The notes below the pieces were generated by a model, which made no database searches, was not told the origin of the DNA, and worked only from the letters and a program-made list of their open reading frames with translations. A stretch of 64,000 nt of DNA from Nonomuraea turcica. GTDB taxonomy: Bacteria > Actinomycetota > Actinomycetes > Streptosporangiales > Streptosporangiaceae. Shown here in pieces: positions 56,817 to 64,000 of the stretch. Within the stretch, counting starts at the first letter, position 1. Each line of letters starts with the position of its first letter. The DNA lies in the NCBI RefSeq assembly GCF_030718205.1, contig NZ_JAUZQF010000004.1:248001-312000 (forward strand), read 5' to 3'. The position numbers were made by a program, and so were the translations under genes.

Positions 56817-57455
56817 ATGAACATCCGATGGTCGCTGGTGATCCCGGTGAAGACGCTGGTCGTGGCGAAGACTCGGCTGGCGGCGGCGACGGGCCAGCAT
56901 CGCACCGAGTTCGCCGTGGCCGTGGCCAGTGACACCGTCGCGGCGGCGCTCGCCTGCCCGCCGGTGGCACGGGTGATCGTGGTGACGGCCGACCCGGCCG
57001 CCGCAGGACCGCTGGCGGCGCTGGGCGCCGACGTGGTGCCCGACCCCGACCGGGGCCTGAACACCGCGCTGCGTACGGGCGCCGCCCACGCCGCACGCGT
57101 GGCGTCCGCCGACGCGGTGGGCGCGCTCCAGGCGGACCTGCCCGCCCTGCGGCCGGCCGAGCTGGAGGTGGCGCTGGCGGCGGCGGCCGAGTTCGACCAG
57201 TCCTTCGTGCCGGACGCGCTCGACGTCGGCACGACCTTCTACGGGGTACGTCCCGGTGTGGTCTTCTCGCCGCGGTTCGGCGGGGAGTCGCGGGCCAAGC
57301 ACCTGGCCGGTGGGGCGAAGGAACTGTCCGTGCCGGGCATCGACTCGGTCAGGCGCGACGTGGACACGCCCGACGACCTGCGCGCGGCCGTCGCGCTCGG
57401 GCTGGGGCCGCACACGGCCGCCGTGGTCGCCCGGCTGTGGCCCGAGTCGCCCTGA
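56817..57455 (+). CDS. cofC: 2-phospho-L-lactate guanylyltransferase (F420 biosynthesis)
   Basis: The 212-residue enzyme activates 2-phospholactate or phosphoenolpyruvate with GTP to start the side chain of coenzyme F420. It has VIPVKTLVVAKTRLA at the start, GALQADLPALRP and FGGESRAKHLAGGAKEL. Its place near ndgR and gpsA is conserved in actinomycetes. No ribosome binding site is visible before ATG 56817. The other F420 genes (fbiA, fbiB, fbiC) are not in the window. Confidence 0.9.
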   Translation: MNIRWSLVIPVKTLVVAKTRLAAATGQHRTEFAVAVASDTVAAALACPPVARVIVVTADPAAAGPLAALGADVVPDPDRGLNTALRTGAAHAARVASADAVGALQADLPALRPAELEVALAAAAEFDQSFVPDALDVGTTFYGVRPGVVFSPRFGGESRAKHLAGGAKELSVPGIDSVRRDVDTPDDLRAAVALGLGPHTAAVVARLWPESP

Positions 57456-57466
57456 GCCTGAGGCCG

Positions 57467-58672
57467 TCACCGAGCGGCCGCGCGGGTGATCCCCGGAGCC
57501 AGGACGACGGCGAGATACGACAGGGCGACCCCGGCGATGCCCGCGGCGAAGGCCGCGTACCCGCCGAGCCACTCCCCCAGCGCGCCGCCGGCGAGCCCGC
57601 CCAGGGGCATCGCGCCCCACATGAGGAAGCGCATGCTGGCGTTGACCCGGCCGAGCAGGCGTTCGGGGGTGATGCGCTGGCGGTGGCTGAGCTGGGCGAT
57701 GTTGAACACCACGGCGGCGGCGCCGGCCAGGGCCGAGAAGACGGGGAAGGTCAGCAGTCGCCATCCCGGTCCGGTGGCCAGGGCGGGCAGGTAGAGCACC
57801 ATCGTCGCCAGGGCGGAACCATAGAGGGTCGGGCCGACTCCCCACCTGGCCGCCAGCCGGGCTGCCAGCGGCGCACCGGCCAGGGCGCCGACGGCGGAGG
57901 CCGACAGCAGGAGGCCGTAGGCGGTAGAGCCGACGCCCAGCTCCGCAACCAGATACAGCGGAGAGCCGACCGCGCCGGCGCCGAGCGCAAGCCTGGTGAG
58001 CGCCCCACCGATGGCGATCCGGCGCAGCACGGGGTCCCGGACGACGAAGGCGATCCCCTCGGCGACCTCCGATCGCCACCCCCGGCCGCGCTCCTCTGCC
58101 GGTCCCCGCCTCTCCTCGGCCCGCACCCCGGCGAGCAGGAACCCCGACACGACGTAGCCGAGCGCGTCGGCGAGCAGGGCGAACGGGGCCGTCAGCGCGG
58201 TGACCAGCCAGCCGCCCAGCCCAGGCCCCGCCAGCACGGACATCTGCCTGGTGACCTCCAACCGGCCGTTGGCGCGTTCGAGCCTCTCCTTGGGAACGAT
58301 CGCCGGGAGGAAGCTCATCTGCGCCACATCGAAGAACACCGTGCCCACGCCCAGCACCAGCGCGACGGCATACAGGTGCGGCAACGTGAGCACGCCCAAC
58401 CAGGCGGCGGCGGGGACGGTCAGCAGCGCGACGCCTCTGGCCAGGTCGGCCCAGACGAGGATCGGACGGCGGCGTGCCCGGTCCACCCAGACGCCGGCCG
58501 GCAGCCCGATCACCAGGAACGCCACCATCTGGGCGGCCGACAGCAGGCCCAGCTCGAAGCCTCCGGCGTCCAGCGCGAGCAGGGCGGTCAGAGGCAGTGC
58601 GACGACCGTGACCTGCGTGCCCAGTTGGGTGACGCCGTTGGCCCAGGTGAACCGCCGGAAGTCGCCCCGCAT
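57467..58672 (-). CDS. MFS transporter
   Basis: The 401-residue protein has about eleven or twelve membrane segments and the MFS_3 (enterobactin-exporter-like) pattern, with PAGVWVDRARRRPILVWADLARG in broken form and QLSHRQRITPERLLGRVNASMRFLMWG in broken form. It is most likely an efflux protein for a metabolite or drug. It starts at ATG 58672. It is convergent with cofC (11 bases between stops), and no regulator is adjacent. Confidence 0.88.
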   Translation of the reverse strand: MRGDFRRFTWANGVTQLGTQVTVVALPLTALLALDAGGFELGLLSAAQMVAFLVIGLPAGVWVDRARRRPILVWADLARGVALLTVPAAAWLGVLTLPHLYAVALVLGVGTVFFDVAQMSFLPAIVPKERLERANGRLEVTRQMSVLAGPGLGGWLVTALTAPFALLADALGYVVSGFLLAGVRAEERRGPAEERGRGWRSEVAEGIAFVVRDPVLRRIAIGGALTRLALGAGAVGSPLYLVAELGVGSTAYGLLLSASAVGALAGAPLAARLAARWGVGPTLYGSALATMVLYLPALATGPGWRLLTFPVFSALAGAAAVVFNIAQLSHRQRITPERLLGRVNASMRFLMWGAMPLGGLAGGALGEWLGGYAAFAAGIAGVALSYLAVVLAPGITRAAAR

Positions 58673-58715
58673 ACTCGGCGATCCTCGCGTGCTCGCCGGG
58701 CCGGGGCAAACGCTT

Positions 58716-58721
58716 TAGGCT
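58716..58721 (+). promoter_or_regulatory. -10 box of a leaderless gene
   Basis: TAGGCT ends 7 bases before GTG 58729. No ribosome binding site is present. Confidence 0.5.
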
Positions 58722-58728
58722 GGTCTGC

Positions 58729-58935
58729 GTGCAGGCGACGGTACGCACCTTTGACGAGGCCACGCGGTCGGGCACGGTCTTCCTGGACGACGGGACCGTG
58801 CTGGAGTTCGGCACGTCGGCCTTCGACGCGGGTCCGCTGCGGCTGCTGCGCTCAGGGCAGCGGGTGAACCTGGCGATGTCGGGCGACGAGATCACCTACA
58901 TCACGCTCTCGACCTTCCCGGTCCCCAACCCGTAG
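58729..58935 (+). CDS. Small OB-fold, cold-shock-like protein
   Basis: The 68-residue protein (QATVRTFDEATRSGTVFLDDG) resembles cold-shock domain proteins in the first strands but lacks their RNP motifs. Similar short proteins occur next to cofC and hup in actinomycetes in my recollection. It may bind nucleic acid. GTG 58729 is leaderless. It ends before a hairpin shared with the convergent hup gene. Confidence 0.7.
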   Translation: MQATVRTFDEATRSGTVFLDDGTVLEFGTSAFDAGPLRLLRSGQRVNLAMSGDEITYITLSTFPVPNP

Positions 58936-58967
58936 GTCCCCGGCCGTAGCCGGTCCCGGAAATGCGG

Positions 58968-58993
58968 ACGCCCGGACCGCGGGGTCCGGGCGT
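58968..58993. terminator. Bidirectional terminator between the OB-fold gene and hup
   Basis: ACGCCCGGACC (58968-58978) pairs with GGTCCGGGCGT (58983-58993) around a 4-base loop. It lies between two convergent genes and can serve both. Confidence 0.75.
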
Positions 58994-59008
58994 GCTGGTC
59001 CGCTGGAT

Positions 59009-59308
59009 TTACTTCTTCTTGCCGACTTTCCGCCCGCCCGCGTTCACCAGCTCCTTGAAATCAGAGCCGGGCCGGAACTTCGGCCCCCAGCTCTCCGGAA
59101 CGTTGATTTCCGCGCCGGTCGACGGGTTCCTCGCCGTGCGGGCGGGCTTGTGCACCATCTCGAACGCGCCGAAGCCCGTGATCGAGACCTTGTCGCCGCT
59201 CGCCACGGCCTTCTGGACGGCGTCGATGACCGCGTTCACGGCCTCGGTGGCCGTCTTCCTGTCCCCCACCCGATCCGCGATGGCCTCGACGAGTTCTCGC
59301 TTGTTCAT
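59009..59308 (-). CDS. hup: DNA-binding protein HU
   Basis: This 99-residue nucleoid protein is the short single-domain HU, with MNKRELVEAIADRVG at the start, GFGAFEMVHKPARTARNPSTG in broken form (the DNA-binding arm) and a short basic tail KVGKKK. It lacks the long lysine-rich tail of the sporulation HupS. The start at ATG 59308 is preceded by AGCAGGA. On the reverse strand TTTCAA-16-TACGTT upstream could be its promoter. Confidence 0.95.
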   Translation of the reverse strand: MNKRELVEAIADRVGDRKTATEAVNAVIDAVQKAVASGDKVSITGFGAFEMVHKPARTARNPSTGAEINVPESWGPKFRPGSDFKELVNAGGRKVGKKK

Positions 59309-59407
59309 GAAAGTCCTGCTCCCCCAGTTATGGCTCGGGGTTCCAGCTCACGAGTTCAACGTAGAAACCCCTTACGCGCTTGAAAGTAGGCGGGATCGCG
59401 AAGGAAC

Positions 59408-59635
59408 TCAATCACCGAGCGTGTTTTCGTCATTGCGTGGCGTGTCGAGTGCGCTCAAGAAGGCCTCGAGCCGGACGGACGCCCTTTCCGGGTCACGCTT
59501 GGCCAGGTCACAGATGGCGAGATAGCGGCGGGCCAGCCGCTCCTTCTCGCTGGCGGGCAGCATGCGGACGCGGCGGTGCGCCTCGCGCAACCGCCGCGCC
59601 AGTTCGTCGTCTTCTAGACGGTCCTCGGCAGCCAT
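59408..59635 (-). CDS. Small conserved hypothetical protein
   Basis: I do not recognise this 75-residue protein. It is highly charged and helical ([22 protein letters not shown] in broken form), without signal peptide or membrane segment. Its ATG at 59635 lies 22 bases inside leuD, so it is translationally coupled to leuCD. It precedes hup on the same strand. Similar small proteins appear next to leuD in related genomes in my recollection. Confidence 0.65.
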   Translation of the reverse strand: MAAEDRLEDDELARRLREAHRRVRMLPASEKERLARRYLAICDLAKRDPERASVRLEAFLSALDTPRNDENTLGD

Positions 59636-60201
59636 GGCTGCCGACCATTCTCGTACCCCGCGACATCCTCGGCATGACGCAGGGTCAGCCCGATGTCATC
59701 GAGGCCTTCCATGAGCCGCCAGCGCGTGTAGTCGTCGATCTCGAAAGACACGGCCTCGTCCGCCCAGCGCACCTGGCGTTCGGCCAGGTCAACCGTGATC
59801 TCCAGCTTGGGGTCCGCCTCGACGGCCGACTGCAGGGCCTCGACCTTGTCGCCGGGCAGGATGACCGGCAGCAGGCCCATCTTGGTGGAGTTATTGCGGA
59901 AGATGTCGCCGAAGCGGGCAGCGATGACGACCCGGAAACCGTACTGCTGCAGCGCCCAGACGGCGTGCTCGCGGGAGGAGCCGGTGCCGAAGTCGGGGCC
60001 GGAGACGAGGATCGTGCCGCCCTCGTAGGCGGGGTCGTTCAGGACGAACGTCGGGTCCTCGCGCCAGGCGGCGAACAGGCCCTTCTCGAAGCCGGTGCGG
60101 CTGACCTGCTTGAGCCAGACGGCCGGGATGATCTGGTCGGTGTCGACGTTGCTGCGGCGCAGCGGCACCGCCGTACCGGTGTGGGTGGTGAAAGCGTCCA
60201 T
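59614..60201 (-). CDS. leuD: 3-isopropylmalate dehydratase small subunit
   Basis: The 195-residue protein is the swivel subunit of isopropylmalate isomerase in leucine biosynthesis. It has [23 protein letters not shown] in broken form, [19 protein letters not shown] and [16 protein letters not shown]. It starts at ATG 60201, 11 bases after leuC, and overlaps the following small gene. Confidence 0.95.
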   Translation of the reverse strand: MDAFTTHTGTAVPLRRSNVDTDQIIPAVWLKQVSRTGFEKGLFAAWREDPTFVLNDPAYEGGTILVSGPDFGTGSSREHAVWALQQYGFRVVIAARFGDIFRNNSTKMGLLPVILPGDKVEALQSAVEADPKLEITVDLAERQVRWADEAVSFEIDDYTRWRLMEGLDDIGLTLRHAEDVAGYENGRQPWLPRTV

Positions 60202-60212
60202 CTGTCTGTTCC

Positions 60213-61598
60213 TTACAGGTCGGCGGGAGCGGTCAGGCGGCCGGTGACGGCGGTCGCGGCGGCGACCTGCGGCGACACCAGGTGGGTACGGCCACCCTTG
60301 CCCTGGCGGCCCTCGAAGTTGCGGTTGGAGGTCGAGGCGCTGCGCTCGCCCGGCTGGAGGGTGTCGGGGTTCATGCCCAGGCACATGGAGCAGCCGGCCT
60401 CGCGCCACTCGGCGCCCGCGGCCTTGAATACCTCGTGCAGGCCCTCCTGCTCGGCCTGCAGCTTGACCAGCATCGAGCCGGGCACGATCAGCGTGCGGGT
60501 CTTCACCTGACGGCCGCGCAGGATCTCGGCGGCCGAGCGCAGGTCCTCGATGCGGCCGTTGGTGCACGAGCCGACGAACACCGTGTCGACCTCGATCTGG
60601 CGCAGCGGCGTGCCGGCGGTCAGGCCCATGTACTCCAGGGCCCGCTCGGCGGCCGAGCGCTCGACGGGGTCGGAGAAGCTCTCCGGCGACGGAACGGACG
60701 CGCCCAGCGGCAGGCCCTGGCCGGGGTTGGTGCCCCACGTGACGAAAGGCGTCAGCGTCGAGGCGTCGATCTCCACAACCTTGTCGAACACGGCGTCGGC
60801 GTCGGTGCGCAGCGTCTTCCAGTATTCGACAGCCTGGTCCCACGCCTCGCCCTCGGGCGCGTGCGGGCGACCCTTGAGGTAGGCGAACGTGGTCTCGTCC
60901 GGCGCGATCATGCCGGCCCGGGCGCCGGCCTCGATCGACATGTTGCAGACCGTCATGCGGCCCTCCATGGAGAGCTTGCGCACGGCCTCACCGCGGTATT
61001 CGACGATGTAGCCCTGCCCGCCGCCGGTGCCGATCTGGGCGATGATGGCCAGGATCAGGTCCTTGGCGGTGACGCCGACGGGCAGCTCGCCGGAGACCTC
61101 GATGGCCATCGTCTTGGGCCGGTAGGCCGGCAGCGTCTGCGTGGCCAGCACGTGCTCGACCTCGGAGGTCCCGATGCCGAACGCGATGCCGCCGAACGCG
61201 CCGTGCGTCGAGGTGTGAGAGTCGCCACACACGATGGTCATGCCCGGCTGGGTCAGGCCGAACTGCGGGCCGATGATGTGCACCACGCCCTGCCCGGCGT
61301 CGCCCATCGGATGGAGCCTGATGCCGAACTCGGCGGCGTTCTTGCGCAGGGTCTCGACCTGGGTCTTGGACACCGGGTCGGAGATCGGGCCGAGCACGGT
61401 CGGCACGTTGTGGTCCTCGGTGGCGATCGTGAGATCAGGTCGTCGCACCTTCCGGCCGGCGAGACGGAGCCCGTCGAACGCCTGCGGACTGGTCACCTCG
61501 TGGATGAGGTGCAGGTCGATGTAGAGCAGGTCAGGTTCGCCCTCGGCACGCCTGACGACGTGTTGCTCCCAGACCTTCTCGGCCAGTGTGCGGCCCAT
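60213..61598 (-). CDS. leuC: 3-isopropylmalate dehydratase large subunit
   Basis: The 461-residue subunit binds the 4Fe-4S cluster and catalyses isopropylmalate isomerisation. The cluster cysteines are in GSCTNGR and CSMCLGMN; also visible are [13 protein letters not shown] and [13 protein letters not shown] 61598 has AAGGAGG upstream. It is divergent from the IclR regulator NdgR, which in Streptomyces controls leuCD. Confidence 0.96.
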   Translation of the reverse strand: MGRTLAEKVWEQHVVRRAEGEPDLLYIDLHLIHEVTSPQAFDGLRLAGRKVRRPDLTIATEDHNVPTVLGPISDPVSKTQVETLRKNAAEFGIRLHPMGDAGQGVVHIIGPQFGLTQPGMTIVCGDSHTSTHGAFGGIAFGIGTSEVEHVLATQTLPAYRPKTMAIEVSGELPVGVTAKDLILAIIAQIGTGGGQGYIVEYRGEAVRKLSMEGRMTVCNMSIEAGARAGMIAPDETTFAYLKGRPHAPEGEAWDQAVEYWKTLRTDADAVFDKVVEIDASTLTPFVTWGTNPGQGLPLGASVPSPESFSDPVERSAAERALEYMGLTAGTPLRQIEVDTVFVGSCTNGRIEDLRSAAEILRGRQVKTRTLIVPGSMLVKLQAEQEGLHEVFKAAGAEWREAGCSMCLGMNPDTLQPGERSASTSNRNFEGRQGKGGRTHLVSPQVAAATAVTGRLTAPADL

Positions 61599-61629
61599 GA
61601 TCTCTCCTCCTTGAGAACTTCCCTCCGAC

Positions 61630-61659
61630 TTGCTTTCTCATATGTCGAGACTGCAGTAT
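61630..61659 (+). promoter_or_regulatory. Promoter and possible operator of ndgR
   Basis: TTGCTT (61630-61635), an 18-base spacer and CAGTAT (61654-61659) are followed by 6 bases and ATG 61666, a leaderless layout. The spacer contains TCTC-N7-GAGA (61636-61650), a candidate NdgR site shared with leuC. Confidence 0.5.
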
Positions 61660-61665
61660 CGGTGT

Positions 61666-62382
61666 ATGGACAACTCTAGCGGAGTCGGAGTACTCGACAA
61701 GGCGGTTCTTGTACTCAATGCCCTCGAAGCGGGGCCCGCTTCACTGGCGCAGCTCGTCCAGGCCACCGGCCTGGCCCGCCCCACCGCCCACCGGTTGGCC
61801 GTCGCACTTGAGCACCACCGCATTGTGAGCCGTGACACACAGGGCCGATTCGTGCTCGGCCCGCGGCTGTCGGAGTTGTCCACAGCGGCCGGCGAGGACC
61901 GGCTGCTGGCGGTGGCCGCACCCGTGCTGATGCAGCTGAGGGATCTGACCGGGGAGAGTGCGCAACTTTACCGCCGCCAGGGCGATGAGCGGGTCTGCGT
62001 GGCGGCCGCCGAGCGGGCCAGCGGCCTGCGTGACACGGTTCCCGTGGGCTCGGCGCTGCCCATGACCGCCGGCTCCGCGGCCCAGATACTGCTGGCGTGG
62101 GAAGAGCCCGACCGGCTGCACCGCGGCCTGCGCGGCGCCAAGTTCACCGCCGCCACGCTGGCCTCCGTACGCCGCCGCGGGTGGGCCCACAGCGTCGGCG
62201 AGCGCGAGCAGGGTGTGGCCAGTGTTTCCGCCCCGATCAGGGGCAGCGGCGGGAAGGTGATCGCCGCGGTCTCCGTCTCCGGCCCCATAGAAAGGCTGAC
62301 GCGGGCACCTGGACGGCTGCACGCGGTGCCCGTCATGGCCGCCGCCGAACGCATCACGGAGGCCATGCGCCGCACGTCATGA
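61666..62382 (+). CDS. ndgR: IclR family regulator NdgR
   Basis: The 238-residue regulator has an N-terminal winged helix (LDKAVLVLNALEAGPASLAQLVQATGLARPTAHRL in broken form) and a C-terminal IclR effector domain (GSAAQILLAWEE, APIRGSGGKVIAAVSVSGP). In Streptomyces NdgR governs leucine, cysteine and methionine synthesis and senses amino acids. The start at ATG 61666 is leaderless. It is divergent from leuC, the conserved arrangement. Confidence 0.92.
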   Translation: MDNSSGVGVLDKAVLVLNALEAGPASLAQLVQATGLARPTAHRLAVALEHHRIVSRDTQGRFVLGPRLSELSTAAGEDRLLAVAAPVLMQLRDLTGESAQLYRRQGDERVCVAAAERASGLRDTVPVGSALPMTAGSAAQILLAWEEPDRLHRGLRGAKFTAATLASVRRRGWAHSVGEREQGVASVSAPIRGSGGKVIAAVSVSGPIERLTRAPGRLHAVPVMAAAERITEAMRRTS

Positions 62383-62428
62383 TCAGCAAAAGCACGTATT
62401 TGGGGAGCCGAGTGCCTCGGGAGCGCAC

Positions 62429-62434
62429 TAGCCT
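62429..62434 (+). promoter_or_regulatory. -10 box of a leaderless gene
   Basis: TAGCCT ends 6 bases before GTG 62441; no ribosome binding site lies between. No clear -35 was found. Confidence 0.45.
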
Positions 62435-62440
62435 GAGTGC

Positions 62441-64000
62441 GTGACCGATCGCATCGAGGTAGCCGCCACTGAGCTGCGACCCCTGCTCGAAGAGTTCATC
62501 ATGTGGGCGCGTGCCAACGCGCCCGACAGCGATCCCGAGCTCGTGGGCCCTGCCGCACTGTGGCACCGTCTCGCCTTCTCGCAGGATCTCGGCACCTGGA
62601 AGCGGGCCGACCTGCGCATCCTGCTGCTCGACCGCATACCCAAGGTCGTGGAGGATCCCGACGCCGCCGCCGACGGGATGCTCCCGGCCGTGGACGCGTA
62701 CCTGACGTTCCTCTCGCAGACCGGCAGGCTGACCAAGGGCTCGGACTCCCTCGCCGATCTGCAGGCCGAGCTCGATGACGTCGAGGACGAGTTCGTCGAC
62801 CTCATGGAGGAGCTGCTGGAGGACGCCGAGGGCGACGACGAGGAAGACGAGAGCGGTGACCTCGGCGACTTCGAGCCGTTCGCCGACGAGCTCTCCGATC
62901 TCGACACGATCAGGCTGCGTCCCGACTCGGAGCTGGCCGCGGCCGCCCGCCAGGCGCCGCTGATCGCCAAGGCCCGCGACCTGGCCGTGTGGGTCGGGTC
63001 GGGGCGCCGGGTGGGCCAGGACACGCTCCTGAGCGACGCCGAGGTGGAGGAGGCTCTGAGGGTCGTCGGGTTGCCCAGGCCGGAGACCGACGGCCCGATC
63101 TCCGAGGCCGTCCCGCAGCTGTGGAACATCTGGAACCTGGCCGTCGACCTGGAGTTCCTGGAGCCGGGCGACGGCAACACGGTGGGTGTGCAGGACGACA
63201 CCTCGGAGTGGCCGTTCGACGACGACGAGGACGTCCTCGACGCGTGGATGCTCGGGCTGCACTCGATCGACTACGGCGACCCGGAGCTCGAGGACGAGGA
63301 TCTCACCATGGCCCTGGCGGGCCTGACTCGCGGCGTGCTGGTCAGGCTGCTGCTGGCGGGCGGCTCGCGCGACCTCGACGAGCTGGCGCAGGAGCTGTCC
63401 GAGGCCGCCGCCGAGCTCGACGAGGAGCTGGGCGCCGATGCGTGGGAGGCGGCGGACGACCCGCTGGCGCCCCCGATCGACTGGCTCGTGGGCTACGGCA
63501 TGGTCGAGGTCCAGGGCCGGACGCTCAGCCTCACGCCCCTCGGCACCGAAGGCGTCGTCCACCTGGTGGACGACTCCGACATCGAGCTGGACGCGCGGCC
63601 CGCGATCGAGTCCATGAGCGCCCACGAGCTGCTCGCGCTCAGCGCGGAGCTGCCCGAGGACGAGGCCGACGCGGAGTTCGCGGCCTGGATGCGGCTGCGC
63701 GAGCCGGGCAGGGCGGCCGAGGAGCTGCTGGAGGCGGCGGCAGAGGACGAGAGCGACGCGCTGATCAGGGTGCAGGCGGCCAGTGTGGTCGGCACCCTGG
63801 GGCAGGATGCGATCCCGGCCTGGCAGGCGGCGCTCAAGCAGCCCTCGCTGCGGCCCTATGCGGCGACCCATTTGAGCCAGCTGGAGATCGAGGGGGCGCC
63901 GGAGCCGACGCAGGATGACACGCACTGGCTGATCCTGGACATGTGGACGATCTCGGCCGGGCTCGGGCGGTCGGAGTTCGTGAGCAGCCTGCAGGACATC
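62441..64000 (+). CDS. Partial acidic hypothetical protein
   Basis: GTG 62441 opens a frame of 520 codons that stays open to the window edge, so the C-terminus is missing. The product is strongly acidic, with a run of Glu/Asp at about residues 125-150 (EDAEGDDEEDESGDL). It contains tryptophan-rich segments (PQLWNIWNLAVDLEFLEPG) and leucine-rich helices with ITPLG-like LSLTPLGTEGV. I do not recognise the family. No signal peptide or membrane helix is seen. The codon pattern is normal for the region. It is separated by 58 bases from ndgR, with its own leaderless promoter. Confidence 0.75.
   Translation, partial: MTDRIEVAATELRPLLEEFIMWARANAPDSDPELVGPAALWHRLAFSQDLGTWKRADLRILLLDRIPKVVEDPDAAADGMLPAVDAYLTFLSQTGRLTKGSDSLADLQAELDDVEDEFVDLMEELLEDAEGDDEEDESGDLGDFEPFADELSDLDTIRLRPDSELAAAARQAPLIAKARDLAVWVGSGRRVGQDTLLSDAEVEEALRVVGLPRPETDGPISEAVPQLWNIWNLAVDLEFLEPGDGNTVGVQDDTSEWPFDDDEDVLDAWMLGLHSIDYGDPELEDEDLTMALAGLTRGVLVRLLLAGGSRDLDELAQELSEAAAELDEELGADAWEAADDPLAPPIDWLVGYGMVEVQGRTLSLTPLGTEGVVHLVDDSDIELDARPAIESMSAHELLALSAELPEDEADAEFAAWMRLREPGRAAEELLEAAAEDESDALIRVQAASVVGTLGQDAIPAWQAALKQPSLRPYAATHLSQLEIEGAPEPTQDDTHWLILDMWTISAGLGRSEFVSSLQDI

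Overview
The window is high-GC (about 70 percent) actinomycete chromosome. The order of its core block (ndgR/leuCD, hup, cofC, plsC-gpsA-ddl, thiL, thiD, rpmB, DAK2 kinase, recG, rsmD, coaD, YceD/rpmF, rnc, mutM, acyP, smc, ftsY) is the one found in Streptomyces and Streptosporangiaceae. Frequent GTG/TTG starts, many leaderless-looking genes and the protein sequences themselves suggest a Streptosporangiaceae member such as Nonomuraea. That assignment is inference from memory of these families, not from a search.

Layout. Positions 1-32 kb are accessory or mixed: a truncated acyl-CoA-ligase-like gene, an ABC exporter, a penicillin-binding protein with degraded motifs, a MerR/aldo-keto reductase pair, a TetR/GH1 glucosidase pair, secreted cell-wall and peptidase proteins, an aldehyde dehydrogenase, a four-gene reverse-strand group (two ligase-like pseudoenzymes, a STAND-LuxR regulator and a hydrolase), typA, a polysaccharide deacetylase, an XRE-cupin regulator facing an EamA transporter, an RsbA-like anti-sigma protein facing a SigR-like sigma factor, a cysteine-synthase-fold enzyme, and a complete iron-siderophore ABC uptake locus with two DtxR/IdeR-type boxes. 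A TPR protein preceded by a tiny 24-residue ORF closes this part.

Positions 32-64 kb are mainly conserved housekeeping: protein targeting (ftsY), chromosome structure (smc, hup), DNA repair (mutM, recG), RNA processing and ribosome (rnc, rsmD, rpmF, rpmB), cofactors (coaD, thiD, thiL, cofC), peptidoglycan and lipid precursors (ddl, gpsA, plsC) and leucine biosynthesis (leuC, leuD) with its IclR regulator. A LysR/MFS pair interrupts the block between acyP and mutM, and a repeat-rich membrane protein with a CBM-like C-terminus lies between thiD and thiL. The last gene runs off the window.

The most interesting points are the tiny peptide plus TPR unit with its own inverted-repeat control region (about 32.0-32.3 kb), the ligase pseudoenzymes grouped with a STAND regulator (13.4-17.9 kb), a SigR-like sigma factor with no adjacent RsrA, a strong forward terminator with no visible gene before it (44.2 kb), a thiL gene whose ribosome binding site points to an ATC codon, and a recurring promoter layout in which the -10 box ends 6-7 nt before the start codon. 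No tRNA, rRNA, CRISPR array or insertion sequence was seen.
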